Shown: piece after piece, positions 24,119-36,824 of the stretch
How positions within the stretch are numbered: position 1 is the first letter of the stretch
Layout: each line of letters starts with the position of its first letter
Source of the DNA: Populus alba
Taxonomy: Eukaryota > Streptophyta > Magnoliopsida > Malpighiales > Salicaceae
Reading direction: 5' to 3'
Assembly: GCF_005239225.2 (NCBI RefSeq)
Contig: NC_133297.1
Location: forward strand, 17,782,147-17,846,146
Length of the DNA: 64,000 nucleotides
The notes under the pieces: model-generated
What the model was told of the DNA's origin: nothing
Databases searched by the model: none
Seen by the model: the letters and a program-made list of their open reading frames with translations, nothing else
Made by a program: the position numbers and the translations under genes

Positions 24119-25649
24119 TGACACAATTAAGGAGTTTGATGTCTTATCCTAAGTACAGGTGTGTCAAAGTATTAAATAACCCTGTAAGACCGGGGTCGAA
24201 CCACAAGGAGGTGAACTGTATAAATTACAAATAATAAAATGATATTGATGTTGAAGAGAACTTTGAGATATGATAATGATGAAAAGATTAAATAAGAATA
24301 AAATAATTGTCAAGGTTAAAGGACCACTAATGGTATTTCAAATAAGTATAATATAAACTATTTTTATTACTCAACTGGTAACCACACACAAATGATTTTC
24401 CAATCGAATGATTTATCATTATTAGCTCATTATAAATTATTAACATGATCATATTAATCATCTTATCTAAGTAACACCATACTTGTAAATATTGTCAGGT
24501 ATTCATGATGCTAACCTATGTTAACAACAAATCAAGTTCTTGTAATAACAACAATCGTGGCTAAAGACTATGAAGAATCAAGTGTTTATTGTACCAAGTG
24601 TTATACAACATAAATCTAGATTAACCATTTAACAAGCAAGGTATTGAGAGTTATTAAGATAAAAAAAATAAGACATGTTAATAACAAACTTTCTTGGATA
24701 TAAAAATTGAAGTCCATGTTGAGTTTATAATATACATATTCTAACACCAATAGTGAAACCTTTTCACCTTGACATGATAAACTTAGCTAAACATTGTGAA
24801 GAAGAGAAACATAAATAAACTAGATAAGAACGTTGTTATGATGAAAAGCACAAACAAGAGATTAATGAAAGCAAAACTTAAACATTACGAAAATACAAAG
24901 AAAGAAAGCAAGAATATGGTATTGATCTAAAAACCAAGATACCTAACTACATAGAAAATGCCTCCTTTTATTGGCTAAAATTCAGAACTATTAATTAGAT
25001 GACCAACCATTTACTTGGTGGCTAACAATTGACTTGGTGGCTAGTTATTGACATTGTTGGTTGGTTATTGACATTGTTGGTTGGAAAAAATGTCATTGCT
25101 AACATCTTAATTTGAGCACATAGTCCTCATGAAAGGTATGGGAAATTGTCTTCGATTTTCAACAACAAAAAAAGCTCATTTGGACTTCTAAAACTCGAGA
25201 TATGGGTTGAACACTGAACAGTGTCTGGGCTACAGGATAGATTCAGATGTCTTTTTTTATGCTAAGATTTGAATTTTGGACTCTTCATGAAAGTTTTAGG
25301 TCTATGTCTTAGCTTTCCATAAAGATAAACCAAACCTAAATCCAAGGTCTACAACTCCAGTTATGATCCAATAGCTGAATAGAGTTCTAATTTGAATTGA
25401 ATCAGCATCTCTTCTCTAAGCTTAGTCCTCTCTTTGTCTCTTTACTTTCAATAGTTAATCACAACAATCAATCCTTTGAGTTGTGGGATAAACCTGCATT
25501 TAAAATGAGCATTTACCATAAACTAAAGCTATCTTATATTATAAGACTTGTTACTATAAAACATGCTTAAGTTAAGGAATTTAATGATACTTTAAGTGCA
25601 ATATGATGATATAAAGCCTTAATGAGAATGCACTTTTAAGTACTAATCA
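24119..25649 (-). repeat. 5' LTR of element I (1.53 kb)
   Basis: It begins tgacacaattaagg and ends aagtactaatca on the + strand, i.e. TG...CA. It is the full-length reference for the family, aligned with 4475-6008, 33907-34752, 52985-54610 and the deleted 13691-13892. Conserved blocks are gtgtcaaagta-ataaata, gaccggggtcgaaccacaa, gcctccttttat (LTR middle) and gatgatataaa near the transcription start side. Confidence 0.9.
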
Positions 25650-26274
25650 ACTTACTTTTCATCCTGGTGTATGCATGAAATTTATATGATGAACTCGCCC
25701 TTCGAGGGGTAACACATGATCGTAACTCTTGCATTATGAAACAAGAATCTTGATTCTTGCCCAAACTATACAATGAAAATTTTATGAGTAATGGTCATTG
25801 TGTCACCCATAAGTCTTGAGTTCAAGATGCTTCAAAAAGGGTTTGCCCTAATGCAAATAAAGATAACACATACAACCTAAGGACAGGTCCTATTCATTAT
25901 GTAAACATGGGTAGGTTTTCTACCTGGTCTCAAAAGGGTCTCACATCTGCCTAATGCCGATCTTCGTAAATATAGTGTAGGGGTTTTGCGAGAAATGGTT
26001 AAGGCATGTATACCCACCATTGCCAAGCAGACACTCAGATATGAGTTGGGTGTTTCACTCATCTGAACCGTGGCCAATAGTCATAGGGCAGATTGCTAGT
26101 TCCCCACCTAACCTAGAAGCCTGTGTGTGTTTTTAAAAATAAAAATATGTGATGCATGAGACAATTCTATACAATGCATGGAAAAAAAAATTTACAAAAT
26201 AAGACAAAACATAAAAACTTAAACACATCAAATACAAAAAGATTCGTTAGTCCAATATTGTCAAAAATAGTACC
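25650..26274 (-). other. Leader region of the outer Tat/Ogre-like element
   Basis: Lies between the outer PBS and the inner insertion. A 66-codon minus-strand frame at 25877-26077 (MATVQMSETPNSYLSVC...) has no recognisable domain. It begins with actta, the target duplication of element I. Confidence 0.4.
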
Positions 26275-26292
26275 TTCCTAGTGGAGTCGCCA
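26275..26292 (-). other. Primer binding site of the outer element
   Basis: The minus strand reads TGGCGACTCCACTAGGAA, the TGGCGACTC-type site used by Tat/Ogre elements. It lies 16 bases inside the inferred LTR edge at 26309. Confidence 0.6.
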
Positions 26293-26308
26293 TTCTATCA
26301 AAAATCCT

Positions 26309-28019
26309 TGCATGGCATCGATGGCTGTTATCATTCGTTTGTTTGATTCGTTAGGAAGTCGCCACCTAGTATTCGATTCAAGGTTATTAGGAAACACGAG
26401 TGTACTAGTCTTTGTTAGAGATTCGAAAGTAAGGGACTAGTTGTGATTAAGGAAGGTATTAGCACCCCTAGTGCACCCTACTTGAGGTAAGTTGTTTTGT
26501 GGTTTTGATGTGTTAAATAAGTTTTTAAAATTTATCTTTTCATCGAAAATTAGAAATACAACTTACATGTAAGTTTATAATCCTTAACCGTGAGCAAATC
26601 AAAACATTAAATTCTTCTTTTGTCTTTATGGCTTTATCATTAAAAAAAAACATTCATAAAAAAAATACAAACACACACATTCACTTTTACTATATTTTAC
26701 ATATACAACCATGTTCCAATATAAAAAAAATTCAAAATAAATCAAATACAATTAAAAAAAAAATAAAAATAAACCCCAAAAAAATCCAAAGCCTTCTTGA
26801 ATCTGCAGGAACAATGCTGAGGAACCCCTTAAATGATGGGACCTTTGGTCGCGCGTTTGCTCCACACGCCGCTGTAAGAAAAACCAGGGGACAAGGTGGA
26901 TCTGACTTGGCTTCATCTCCTCTTCCCTTCCTCACTGGTAGTGACCTGCAAAAAAAAAATGCACACAACAATTGATTTTACTTTTGTTCTTCTCTCTCTA
27001 GATCTGTTCTTGGTTTTCTTAGATCTATTCTCATTTGTCTTTCTTTCTTTCTTTCGGTTTGCTATTTTTTTTTCTTCTTCTTTATGTAACAAATCTGATA
27101 GTTGGGTGGCAAGGGTGCTGGATTTGGACGGTTGCTTTAGCTGCTGCTATTGGAGGCCGAATGGAGGGGAGATCTGGTTTAGTTTAGCAACGATGGGGGA
27201 AGTTGGAGACGATATTTGTGGGGCTGGCCTCTGGAAAAGACAACACTAATGTGGCTAACAGTGAAGGGGTTGTTGGAGACGGGGAAGATCTGTGAGGTCT
27301 GGTCTGATATAGAAGGAAGATGGAGTCAGTGGCTCTAGTTTTGGGAGGGCTTGGCGGAGAGAGGGAGGTTCTGGTAAGGCCAAGAGATGAAGGGCTATGA
27401 GAGGGGAAATATGGGAAGGATTTGGAAGATGGAGGATGGGGGCAGTGTGTGGCCTTTGTAGGAGATGCCAAAATGGCAGAGGGGGACAGGCTAACCTATT
27501 GGAAATAGAAACAAGCGGTGGCTGTTGGAAGAGAAAAGGTGAGCTACCTGGGGTGGTGTGGTTGCTTGTCTTTGATAGAGATAATTTAGGTTTAGGGTTT
27601 TTTGTGGTTGCCCTAAATTTCTGTCTTAAAATTGTCCCCTCCTTGTGTGTGTTATGTACACTGGTATTTATAGGAGAAGTGTGCCTTGGCCACAAACACA
27701 TTAGTCATTCAACTTCTTTATTTTTTGCAAATTTTGATTTTTCTATTTTGTTTTTGTATTTTCTTTGAAAACAAACAATATCAACGTCGACTCAATGAGA
27801 AAAATCAATGATTGTAAAAATAACGTGTTAAAAGTTGAACATATTTAAAATACCTTTAAAAATTTAAATTCTTTTGAGACGATGTTGAAAACGCTAAAAA
27901 CGATGCAAATATATCCAAAATGCATTTTTTAGGGGGGGTTTTGTTTTGTTTTGTTTTTTTTTCTATTTTTGGTTTTTTTCTGAAAATTTATCAAAAACAT
28001 GAGTCAAAATTGGGTAGCA
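26309..28019 (-). repeat. 5' LTR of the Tat/Ogre-like element (1.71 kb)
   Basis: An uninterrupted counterpart of 3633-6868. On the - strand it begins TGCTACCCAATTTTGAC and ends in ATGCCATGCA. It contains a GC-richer transcribed block (27100-27660) and a TATA box at 27665-27674. Frames in the GC-rich block (for example 27255-27701 minus, Pro/Ser-rich) occur in both LTRs but with stops and shifts, so they are not credited as genes. Confidence 0.7.
27665..27674 (-). promoter_or_regulatory. TATA box of the 5' LTR
   Basis: The minus strand reads CCTATAAATA, identical to the sister LTR at 6540-6549, and is followed by a leader rich in CCACC and CTTCC words. Confidence 0.5.
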
Positions 28020-28194
28020 GCAATGTTTATGCTCATTTTTTTTATTTTGTGATCTTTCTTGTTGGGTTGACATTTTTTCTAGGTCATTACCATTCATTTT
28101 ATTATAATTGTTGTTTTGAACAAATGGAATGATTGTTGTTAATAATGATTTTAAATTGTTTATAAATTGCTTTGTGTTTTTTATTCAATGTTAG

Positions 28195-28900
28195 TTAACT
28201 CATAGAAGCATTATGATCATAAATATTTGAAACTCTTAACATTTGTTTCTCGTTCTTACTTATATTGAATCCCCTTCGATCAGCCCTACTAATATGTTGC
28301 TTCATCGAATCCATATCATCTTTCAAATTATTTGCCTTTGAATAGTCACGATTATCAAAAATCCAATCCACCTTTTTCACCCCCTCCAAATATACCTCGA
28401 GATCATTTTTACCATGAAAGTTAGAATTTTCAGTTTAATAGTGTCCAAGTCCCCATCCATATCTTTATAATTTCTCATGCCATATAAATTCACTTTTCTC
28501 CTAGCCCTATTTGGTCCAGACCTGATTCCTTAGCCAACAGATCCAAAATCATATTAATCTTCACCCGCATCTGTGTTTTCATCAACAAACTTTTAAAAAT
28601 CAGATCTGACATTTCATATGGCTTTATAAACCATATTTCCTCGGTGATTAACCCTAATATTCTATTGCTTTATTGAATTCACCTTATCTTTTAAATCCTT
28701 ATACATTCTACACATGAGCTCAAGCTGTTGGCCTATGGCCTATAATTAGAAAGTGACATCAACATTTTGTGTTGCTGATTTGTTGTTTATGGACATTCTT
28801 TGAATTTGTAGAATTTGGTTAGTGGCGTAAAATATATCCTTACACCTATCATTTTTCACACACAAATCAAGGCTTTCACTCTGATAAGCTAAAAAAGCTA
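28195..28900 (-). pseudogene. Ty3 retrotransposon gag remnant
   Basis: Minus-strand pieces read MCRMYKDLKDKVNSIKQ, LDTIKLKI (about 28430), and after a frameshift VKKVDWIFDNRDYSKANN (28330-28390). This is the LGxIKLKIPxFxGKxDPExYLEWEKKVexIFxxxxYSexkK segment of Ty3-type gag. Stops and frameshifts are frequent. It lies downstream, in minus-strand sense, of LTR and PBS sequences at 30.1-32.5 kb, consistent with one decayed element. Confidence 0.65.
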
Positions 28901-29389
28901 ACAATGCTTTTTACCTCACAACTTGCTTTCTTTTAGTTTTTTAGGAACTGAATTCAACAAATCAAAGTTAGTAGCCTTCATAACGCAATACAATTATAGT
29001 TTTCAGACTTAAGAATCAATAAATATACTGAAAACAAAGCAAAATAGAACTATAATTATGATTTAACGAGTAGCTACGCAAATTCGTATGAATTATGGAC
29101 GAAACGAAGACACAAAATAAAACAAAAGCGAATATTAGTGAAAACAATTACTTATAATAAAAATAAAAAGATTTGGATGAAAACAAATAGTAAGGATCGC
29201 GTTTTGGAACTTGACATAAATCTAACCTACTACACAATTTTTACATAACATAATTGAAACTCAGATCAAACAATATTGAATGATCTCAAATTCAATATTT
29301 AATATTTTGATATCAAACAAACAACAAATCTCAATTTATAAGTCTTTCTCTTATGTCAAGGTACCCAAACCCCTTGTATGATTAGTTTG

Positions 29390-29880
29390 TGGCAGAATTG
29401 AACCTCGAATTAAAACTACAAGAAAATGATTTCAAAATAAGCTCAAATTTAATATATGATCCAATCTTACCCCTAATAAACAAAATATGAAGTTTTAATT
29501 GATTTTAAGGTGGTTTTTTTATGGTTCACTAAGAGTTGTATTTCTACGGAAGAATTGAACCTCAAATTAAAACCTCAAGCAAACGATATCAAAATAAGCC
29601 TAAATTTAATATATGATGCAATTTCACCTCTAATAGATAAAATATGAATTTTTAATTGATTTTAAGGTGGTTTACTTATAATTCACTAAGAGTTGTATTT
29701 CTACGGCACAATTGAAACACAAATTAAAACCTCAAGCAAACGATATTAAAATAAGCTCAAATTTAATATATGGTGCCATCTCACCCCCGGTAGATAGAAT
29801 ATGAAGTTTAAATTGATTCTGAGGTAGTTTTCTTATGCTTCACTAAGAGTTGTGTTTTTGCAGTAGAATTGAATCAAGCT
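29390..29880. repeat. Tandem repeat of about 156 bp, three units
   Basis: The phrase ggcagaattgaacctcaaatt starts units near 29392, 29549 and 29705, with a last partial start near 29860. Each unit contains aaataagctcaaatttaatata and ttcactaagagttgtatttc. A more diverged relative lies at 31100-31380. Position suggests it is leader sequence of the Ty3 remnant. Confidence 0.8.
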
Positions 29881-30073
29881 TCAAATTTCATCTATTCTTT
29901 TTTTTTTTTATGTTACTGATATGATTACAGATAGTAATATGATGAAATATAACTTCTTCTTTTTTCTTAGATGTCGCAGACATAAAGAAAAGAAGATGAA
30001 CGATGCAAACATTGAAAAACTTAAAAGAACACTAAAAAAACAAAAATAACATAAGGATATAACCTTGTTTGAG

Positions 30074-32550
30074 AGCCTAACTCTAATACCAACTTATGCA
30101 AACCCTATGATTGGTCATGCAACTCATAATCAAGATTAAGATCTGATCCCAAAAAACTATAATAGGTTTAATAGGATTATGACCTAATAAAAATCTACCC
30201 CGAGGCACCAACACTATTGGAATAAAGTAGAATGATATCACAAAGCCAGTTAATTTTTAATAAGTTAAATTCAGTTCATTTAAGAACTAAAAAATGCAAG
30301 AATCACTCTCACACATTAAAACTGAAAAATTTAGAAGCATTATTCATTAATGGTTGCCAAAATTTAGGCTTATAAGTGTTTAAATAGTTCTGAAAAATTA
30401 ACCCTAATGGATCTATCCTTGTGGGCTTCAGTTTTTTACCCATATATAAAAATTGACGCAAAACATTTACTAGTAACCCAAACTTCGATCCAAACAAGTC
30501 TTGGATCCTAACTGGAAAAAAAAAATTTAATTAAGCCCAAACATTAAAGAAAATAATAAAAAAAACTAATTTGTCATTAAATACCACCAGCCCTCCTTTC
30601 CTTGTGTAGTTAGGATGAATAAGGAATCCTTATAAGAAAAGAATTTTGGAACATTAATGAATCTTTTTCATACTTGAAAATTATGTTGCATTCCATTAAA
30701 GATCCTTATAGAACTAGAAAATTCCCAAAACAAGGTCCCACATCCTCATAGGGAATGGATACTTGCTGAAGTTCATAAGTAACGAAAAAAGTAAAAAACA
30801 AAATTTGTATAGCTTGTTCTGACCTATATCGCAAGTCCTTCTTGAACTCCAATTCACCTGACATTTTACGTCAATATGGAAACATACCTCTGGAATATTC
30901 TGGTAAAGTTTTAGCTTGACCCAATGATTTAGTTTTAAGTTATGCTCAAATCTAAATCTAACTTTTGCTTGAACTAGAACTAATTGTAAACAAACAGGTG
31001 TGAAAGTGATGAAAATGACTCAAACAACAGCCAAATATCCCAAACATGATGAGATCAACATAAACAAAATAACTTTTGAAAGCTAACGTAAAACATACCC
31101 GTTACATCAAGACAAAACCCAATAATGAAACCTAAAGAAAACTATATCCAAATGACCTCAAATTTAATTTATTTTGTGATTAAGATCCCAATTAACATAA
31201 TATAAATTTTGAGTTGATTCCGAGTTGATTTTATATATGGACACGAAATAGCCTCTTTAAAACCTAAATTTAGAACTTAGGCCCAACGATGTCTAAATGA
31301 CTTGAAACTTGATATTTAGTGCGATTTCATTCTAAATACCAAGAATATCAATTTTGAGTTAATTAAAATAAGTTTTGATATGCTACCAAGAAACAAATGT
31401 GTTACACACTTGTCTTAACCCAAATAACATTTTATGATTGCTTCCTTTTTTTTCTTTTTTTCTTTTTCTCAAAATAGAACACAATAAACACAGAATAATA
31501 AGAATAAACATACGAAAGAATACAAATTTGACCCAAAACAAAATAAAAATAGACAAAGAGAAACTGACGCGAAACAAATAGATAATGAAAACAAGAAGGA
31601 TATAACCTGATTTCAAAACCTAGCTCCAATACTAACTATTGCAAACCTTATGATCACGTAGTCACGCAACCCACAATCAAGATTGAGATCTAATATTGAA
31701 AAGCTAAAATAGGTATGATAGGAATGTGAAAAAACATGCCCCTAAGGCACCGATACTAATGGAATGAAGTAGAATGATGTCACGAAACCAATTAATTTTT
31801 GATAAGTCAGATTCAATTTATTCAAGAACTAAAGAATGCAAGAATCAATCTAACACGTTAAAATTAAAAAATTCAGAAGTATTATTCATAAATGGCTACC
31901 AAAATTTAAGCTTACAAGTGTTTAAATAATTTTGAAAATTAATCGTAATGGATCTACTCTTATGGGCTTTAATTTTTGACCCACATACAAAAAAAAAACA
32001 AAAAACCTTTACTCGTAAGCCCAAACTCTGATCAAAACAAGCCTTGGTTCTTAGCTGAAAATAAAGTTTTAATTAATCCCAAACATTAAAGAAAATAATA
32101 AAAATACTAATTTGTCATTAAATACCACAAGCCCTCATTTTCTTATGTAACTAGGATGAATACGAAATCCTTATAAGAAAAGAATTTTGGAACATTAATG
32201 AATCTTTGCTACACTTGAAAATTATGTTACAGCCCATTAAAGATCCTTGTGGAACTAGAAAATTCCCAAAACAAGCTCTCAAATCCTCATAGGAAAAGGA
32301 CTCTTGCCAAATAGAAAGTTCATAAGTCAAAAGGAAGTAAATAACAAAATTCATACAATTTGTTCTGACCTATATCGCAAGTCCTTCCCGAACTCCAATT
32401 TACCTAAACTTTTACCCCAACATAGAAACATAACTTTGAAATCTTCTAGTAAAATTTTAGCTTGATCCAACAGTTTAATTTAGAGTAATGCTCAATAGCA
32501 TAAAATTGAACGGTTAAAAATTTTACGTAAAAATCCAAATCTGACCTTAC
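30074..32550 (-). mobile_element. Duplicated LTR-PBS-leader blocks of a Ty3-type element
   Basis: 30095-30985 and 31640-32550 are direct repeats that align over about 900 bases with scattered differences (shared words include ggcaccracactaatggaat, aatttaggcttayaagtgttt, ctgacctatatcgcaagtcctt). At the low-coordinate edge of each lies a tRNA-iMet-like primer site on the - strand: 30079-30091 (10 of 13 matches) and about 31622-31634 (9 of 13). Both blocks therefore look like 5' LTRs followed by leaders. The simplest reading is a tandem of two 5' ends produced by unequal recombination or tandem insertion, with the gag remnant at 28.2-28.9 kb downstream. Confidence 0.6.
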
Positions 32551-33906
32551 TTGGATCATATCACAGTACAACAAATCTATCTATATTTATTTTCATACTC
32601 TTTATCTATAAATTTGCTCAAATATTTAAATGTTATTTGTGACATTGCGTAGATAACATAACTATTATAAGCTAAAGAAGAGAAAGGTAAAGAAACTAAC
32701 AATATGTAAGGAAATATAGATTCAGCCAAGAAAGACCCAATAAGAGAAGCTTTGAATCCTATTTGTTTAAAAAGGTTCTCATTTAGTCCTCATCTTAAAT
32801 ATTATATAATGCAATTTAGTCCAATTACATCAAATTTATAAAATCTAGCAAACACAGGGTAATATATGACCAAGTATTTTTCACTAGAGCTTATTAGTAG
32901 AATGCTTACAAATATAAAACTAATTTTAGGAATTCATTTAATGGAAAGTAAAAAAAAAATGATTTGTCATTTTGAAAACTAAAACATTTTCCAAGTGTTT
33001 TGATCAATTTTCTTATTTTTCTTCTTTGCAAATTTATCACAACTAATTTTCTAAAAAAATAAAGTCTTAATGATATGAACCAAGAGAGTAAGAATCTTTA
33101 AACCCGTAAATAAGATAGAAACAACCTAAGAAAGCTAGAATTATATTTAAAAGAATCCAACATAATGATTACTTGAACCAAGAAACTTAAGTTATTAGAT
33201 AAAAGACCATAAATCTTTTATTATAACGAATCAAGAACTAAAAGTATAAGGATGAACACCACAAATATAAAATTCTTTTATAAGTTTGAAGAGTTCAATG
33301 AAAAACCAAAAGTATGAATAAAACCTTGGACACACACAATATTATTTCTGAATAAAACCAAGTCTCTAAAAAGTTTATGGGTTCAAGAGTTATTACCTTT
33401 CGAGCTCACATCACCTAAAATTTTACATTTACTAAGATATGTAGAAAAACACATCAAAGTTATTACCAAACCATGATTATCATCACAATCATCAAAAATC
33501 TTCTCCGTCTAATTTCAGTTGAAATAATATTGTTTTTGGGCCACAATCACTACTACTTATCCCTATCATCAATCAATTATGATTCCTTAAAATTAGGTAT
33601 TTCAAATCACAAATCCGATGGAACTCGAGCTATTCATTGACTATAACATGTGTTTAGGAATATAGAAAATGCTAATGATGGAGTTTAGCTATAGACACTC
33701 ATAAATCTGACTTTTCACATTGAAACTTGGTTTTGATTTATAATAAATGCAACCTTTTATGGGCCATGCTTAGTCTAGTTTCCCTAGTAATGATCCCATA
33801 ACACTTCAAAATGAGTAAGTCACTTGAAATGAATCTTACTCTAATGTTACCCTTAGGTGGAGAGATAGTAAACAAGTATTTTCCTTAAATATAGACCTAA
33901 GGCCAA
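32551..33906. other. AT-rich sequence, nothing recognised
   Basis: No frame with family resemblance, no paired repeat and no element end was found. Confidence 0.5.
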
Positions 33907-34752
33907 TGATACGACTAAAAGAATAATATCTTATCCCAAGTGCAAGAGTGTCGAAGTAATAAATAATCCAGCAAGATGGGGTTAAACAATAGGGAGGTTA
34001 ACTATATAAATTATAAATAATAATAATAATAAGTTAAAGAGGACTTTGATATGTAAGGTATTAAGAATTAATGAGATAAAAATGATAAGACATGTTAATA
34101 GCAAGTTGTTTAGGATATAAGCATTGAAGTCCATATTGAGTTTATATTATACTTATCGTAACACCATTAGTGAAACCTTTTCACCTTGACATAATAAACT
34201 TAGCTAAACATAATGAAGAAGAGAAACATAAATAAACAACATAAGAACATAAGTATAGTAAAGAAAATGAAAAGCATAAATAAGAGATTAAGAAAAATAT
34301 AACATGAAATAAAACTTAAACATTACAAAAATATAAAGAAAGAAATAAAGAGCATGATCTTGATCTGAAAACCAAGATGCCTAAATACATGACAAATGCC
34401 TTTTTTTATAGGCCAAAATTTGGAATTATTGATTTGATGACTAATTGTTGAGTGGGTGGCCATATCTTGACTTGGTGACAATCCTTATCTTTTTGTTTGA
34501 ACAAAACGTCGTCTCTTTTCTAAGCTTAGCCCTCTCTTTATCTTTTCAATTTCAGTAGTTAAACTCATCAATCAATCCCTTGATTTATGTGATAGACCTG
34601 CATTTAAGATGAACATTTACTATAATTTAAAGGTATCTTATATTATTAGATATGTTATTATAAAACATGCTCTAGCCAAGAAATTATTGATACTTCAAGT
34701 GCAAAATAATGATATAAAACCTTGATAAAAATGCACTTTTAAGTACTAATCA
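33907..34752 (-). mobile_element. Solo LTR D of the LOG-carrying Athila-like family (internally deleted)
   Basis: Starts tgatacgactaaaag and ends agtactaatca, as the other family LTRs do, but is only 846 bp. The block between the gttaactatataaat part and the gtattaagaattaatgagataa part (about 330 bp in other copies) is missing, as is a stretch around 34500. Flanking bases (gccaa and ccagc) give no clear target duplication. Confidence 0.8.
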
Positions 34753-35069
34753 CCAGCATCTAGTAAGAACACATTCTAAGATGAAAAGGGAAAGCCATTA
34801 AGTAATTATAGTAATAGTTGTCAATTGGTGGAGTTTCTCTCATAAAAAGTGACAAAGAAACATTATTATTTAAAATTCGAAAAGGATCTTAATCCTCCAA
34901 CAGGGTTAACTTTTATGTTTTAAATGTTTCTAGCTCCATAAAGAATCTTGATTTTTTAGATAAGCTACAACTTCTGGCTAGGTTTCATTGAACTTTATGA
35001 TTCTTCCGCTGCTCCTATTTTATGGCTTTCACATATCTATGTTATAATGATTATGTTACTAAAAGGTAT
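34753..35069. other. Short spacer, nothing recognised
   Basis: Sequence between two solo LTRs without identifiable features. Confidence 0.5.
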
Positions 35070-36813
35070 TGTTGACCTTTGGGTCACATGTTAATATTTA
35101 TATATTTTAATGATAATAATTAAATAAAAATATACTAATAATATGCTTGGTTGAGATTAAGTTTAAACAAGTTTATATGAAGATCATAAACAAGCATGGA
35201 GAATTAAATAAAGAAACAAATCAATAAGGCCAAGATACAAGGCAAATGAAGACTTAGTTCTTAAGGATTCATTTTAGTGCTTATTATGTAAATATTTATA
35301 TCTTATTTGATATCACAAATTAAAATGAATTTACAAATTTCACATTGCATACATTATAGGATTGATATGCATTTAGTCGGTTCAAGATTCACTAGGCTTA
35401 TAACTGTTAAAACTAGATTTTAAGTTGAATTGGTAAATCGCTTAGCCACTTCAAATGAACCAATTGACTGCTTTTTCATCAGAGATGAATACCTAGAAAT
35501 CTACAGGAACTAGTCGACTGATTGACTTGGCCAATTTGAACTATTCGACCTTTTACCTATCAGAGGAATAGTAATGGCTATAAAACGATTAGTTTTTACT
35601 AGAAACATATATACAATTTGTCTAATTGAAGAATTAAGTAAAAAATTTGAATATATACTATATAAAAGATATTTTAAGAGCAAAAACGACTTTAAATCAT
35701 CAATCTCAAGAGTATAAATTCTCACTTACTATACTTAAACACCTTCATACATTCTAAGTGTTATTGAGTAAGCTATAAAGATTGTCATAACCCATTTTTG
35801 GATTATTTCCCAATTCACATTTTTTCTCTCTTAAAAAAAAAACAAAAAAATCAAAAAAAATATTATCAAGAAAATATAATAGTGAAAAAAGGATGCCAGA
35901 ACGCTCAGAAAATGGTCAAAAATTGGTTGAGGAGGTTTAAAATATAAAAATTAAAATTTGACAATATTTTGTTAACTGATGATGGCCCTGTTAACAAAGA
36001 AAACTCAATTTAAGGAAGAAAAGTCCAAAATCAGATGTTTATGGACTTAATTAAATTTTATTGGAGGTTTAATTGAATTTATGAAGGGTTTGATTGCAAG
36101 AAAAAATGATTTTGGAGTTAATGTGGGCTTTAATTGGAAGAAATTAAAGTTAAGGGGTCAAATTATAATTTTTTAGAGTTAATTTGGTCAAATCAGATGC
36201 TTAATTGCATAAATATTAAAGTTTGATGACCAATTGAGGACTTAATTGAAGAAATTCGAAATCAATGACCAAAATGAAAAACACGCGTAAATATAGGGGT
36301 TGTAATTAAAACTGAATCAGGGGCCAAATTGAAAAAAATAGAAGTATATTGCTTAATTAAGGGTCAAATTGCATAAATTCAAGACCAATGATCAAAGTGA
36401 AAAAGGTGGCCAACTTCAGGGTCACTGTCTGATTTTTAACAGGGATGCAATTGCTTTGATTTTTAAATCAAAATTGCAATTTAAGACTTGATTGAACAAA
36501 TCACAAATTGAGGACTGTTTTATATTTTAACATAAGTTTGGCACCTTTTTCATTTAAAAGAAATGGCACATTTTGCCTAAAACAATGCTGTTTTGAAGGC
36601 CATGTGGGTCTTCTTCTTTCCCTGGACTCACGAAGCAGGGGAAGAAGAAAATTTTTCTTCCTCTATCACCGCCATCTCTCTCTTCAAAAAGACACCGACA
36701 CCATTTGCCCAAAGCTTTCCATATGTTAGAGAAGAGGGAGGAAATGTGTTCCTCGGGCAATTTTTGGGGCGGTAGCACAGTGGCCCCCCAACCATGTCCC
36801 TCCCCTGTTTTTG

Positions 36814-36824
36814 CCTATAAAAAC
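36814..36824 (+). promoter_or_regulatory. TATA box in the Ty3-type solo LTR
   Basis: The motif cctataaaaac is followed about 15-20 bases later by a purine-rich leader (gagagaaaaaaatgc). Placement mid-LTR fits a U3/R boundary. Confidence 0.5.

Larger units (their letters stand above)
13691..25649 (-). mobile_element. Athila-like Ty3 LTR retrotransposon carrying a LOG gene (element I)
   Basis: The 5' LTR (24119-25649) and an internally deleted 3' LTR (13691-13892) bound a - strand coding region in the order gag, protease, RT, RNase H, integrase, an unknown ORF, and a LOG-like gene. The PBS at 24095-24112 matches the 3' end of plant tRNA-Asp at 15 of 18 positions, as expected for Athila. A purine-rich tract (minus GGTTAGGGGTG) abuts the 3' LTR. 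Flanks accta and actta match at 4 of 5 positions. The total is 11.96 kb, or about 9.8 kb without the nested LINE. Frameshifts and stops run through gag-pol, so it is no longer autonomous. It inserted into the internal region of the 3633-28019 element. Confidence 0.85.
3633..28019 (-). mobile_element. Degenerate Tat/Ogre-like Ty3 LTR retrotransposon carrying nested insertions
   Basis: Two long direct repeats, 3633-6868 and 26309-28019, align almost end to end once a 1.5-kb insertion is removed from the first. Shared landmarks are the gattcaaggtta and ttagcaccccta phrases, the GC-rich block with a TATA box, and the caaaattgggt end. Both read as LTRs on the - strand. Just inside the 26309 edge is a TGGCGACTCC-type primer binding site, and just inside the 6868 edge is a purine tract (minus strand AAAGAAGGGGCA). 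A Tat/Ogre-like gag fragment lies at 12034-12378 on the same strand. No RT or integrase is recognisable, so the element is deleted or decayed. Nested insertions are 4475-6008, 7457-8812 and 13691-25649. The flanking 5-mers (acaaa and gcaat) match only partly. The lineage name is an inference from the PBS and the gag fragment. Confidence 0.65.

Noticed and set aside
27255..27701. 148-codon Pro/Ser-rich minus-strand frame in the 5' LTR
   Set aside because: The equivalent frame in the sister LTR (about 6053-6450) is interrupted, and the region lies just after the TATA box, so it is probably LTR leader.
3628..28024. A target duplication for the Tat/Ogre-like element (acaaa / gcaat)
   Set aside because: Only 3 of 5 positions agree and the LTR ends are themselves mutated, so it is not claimed.
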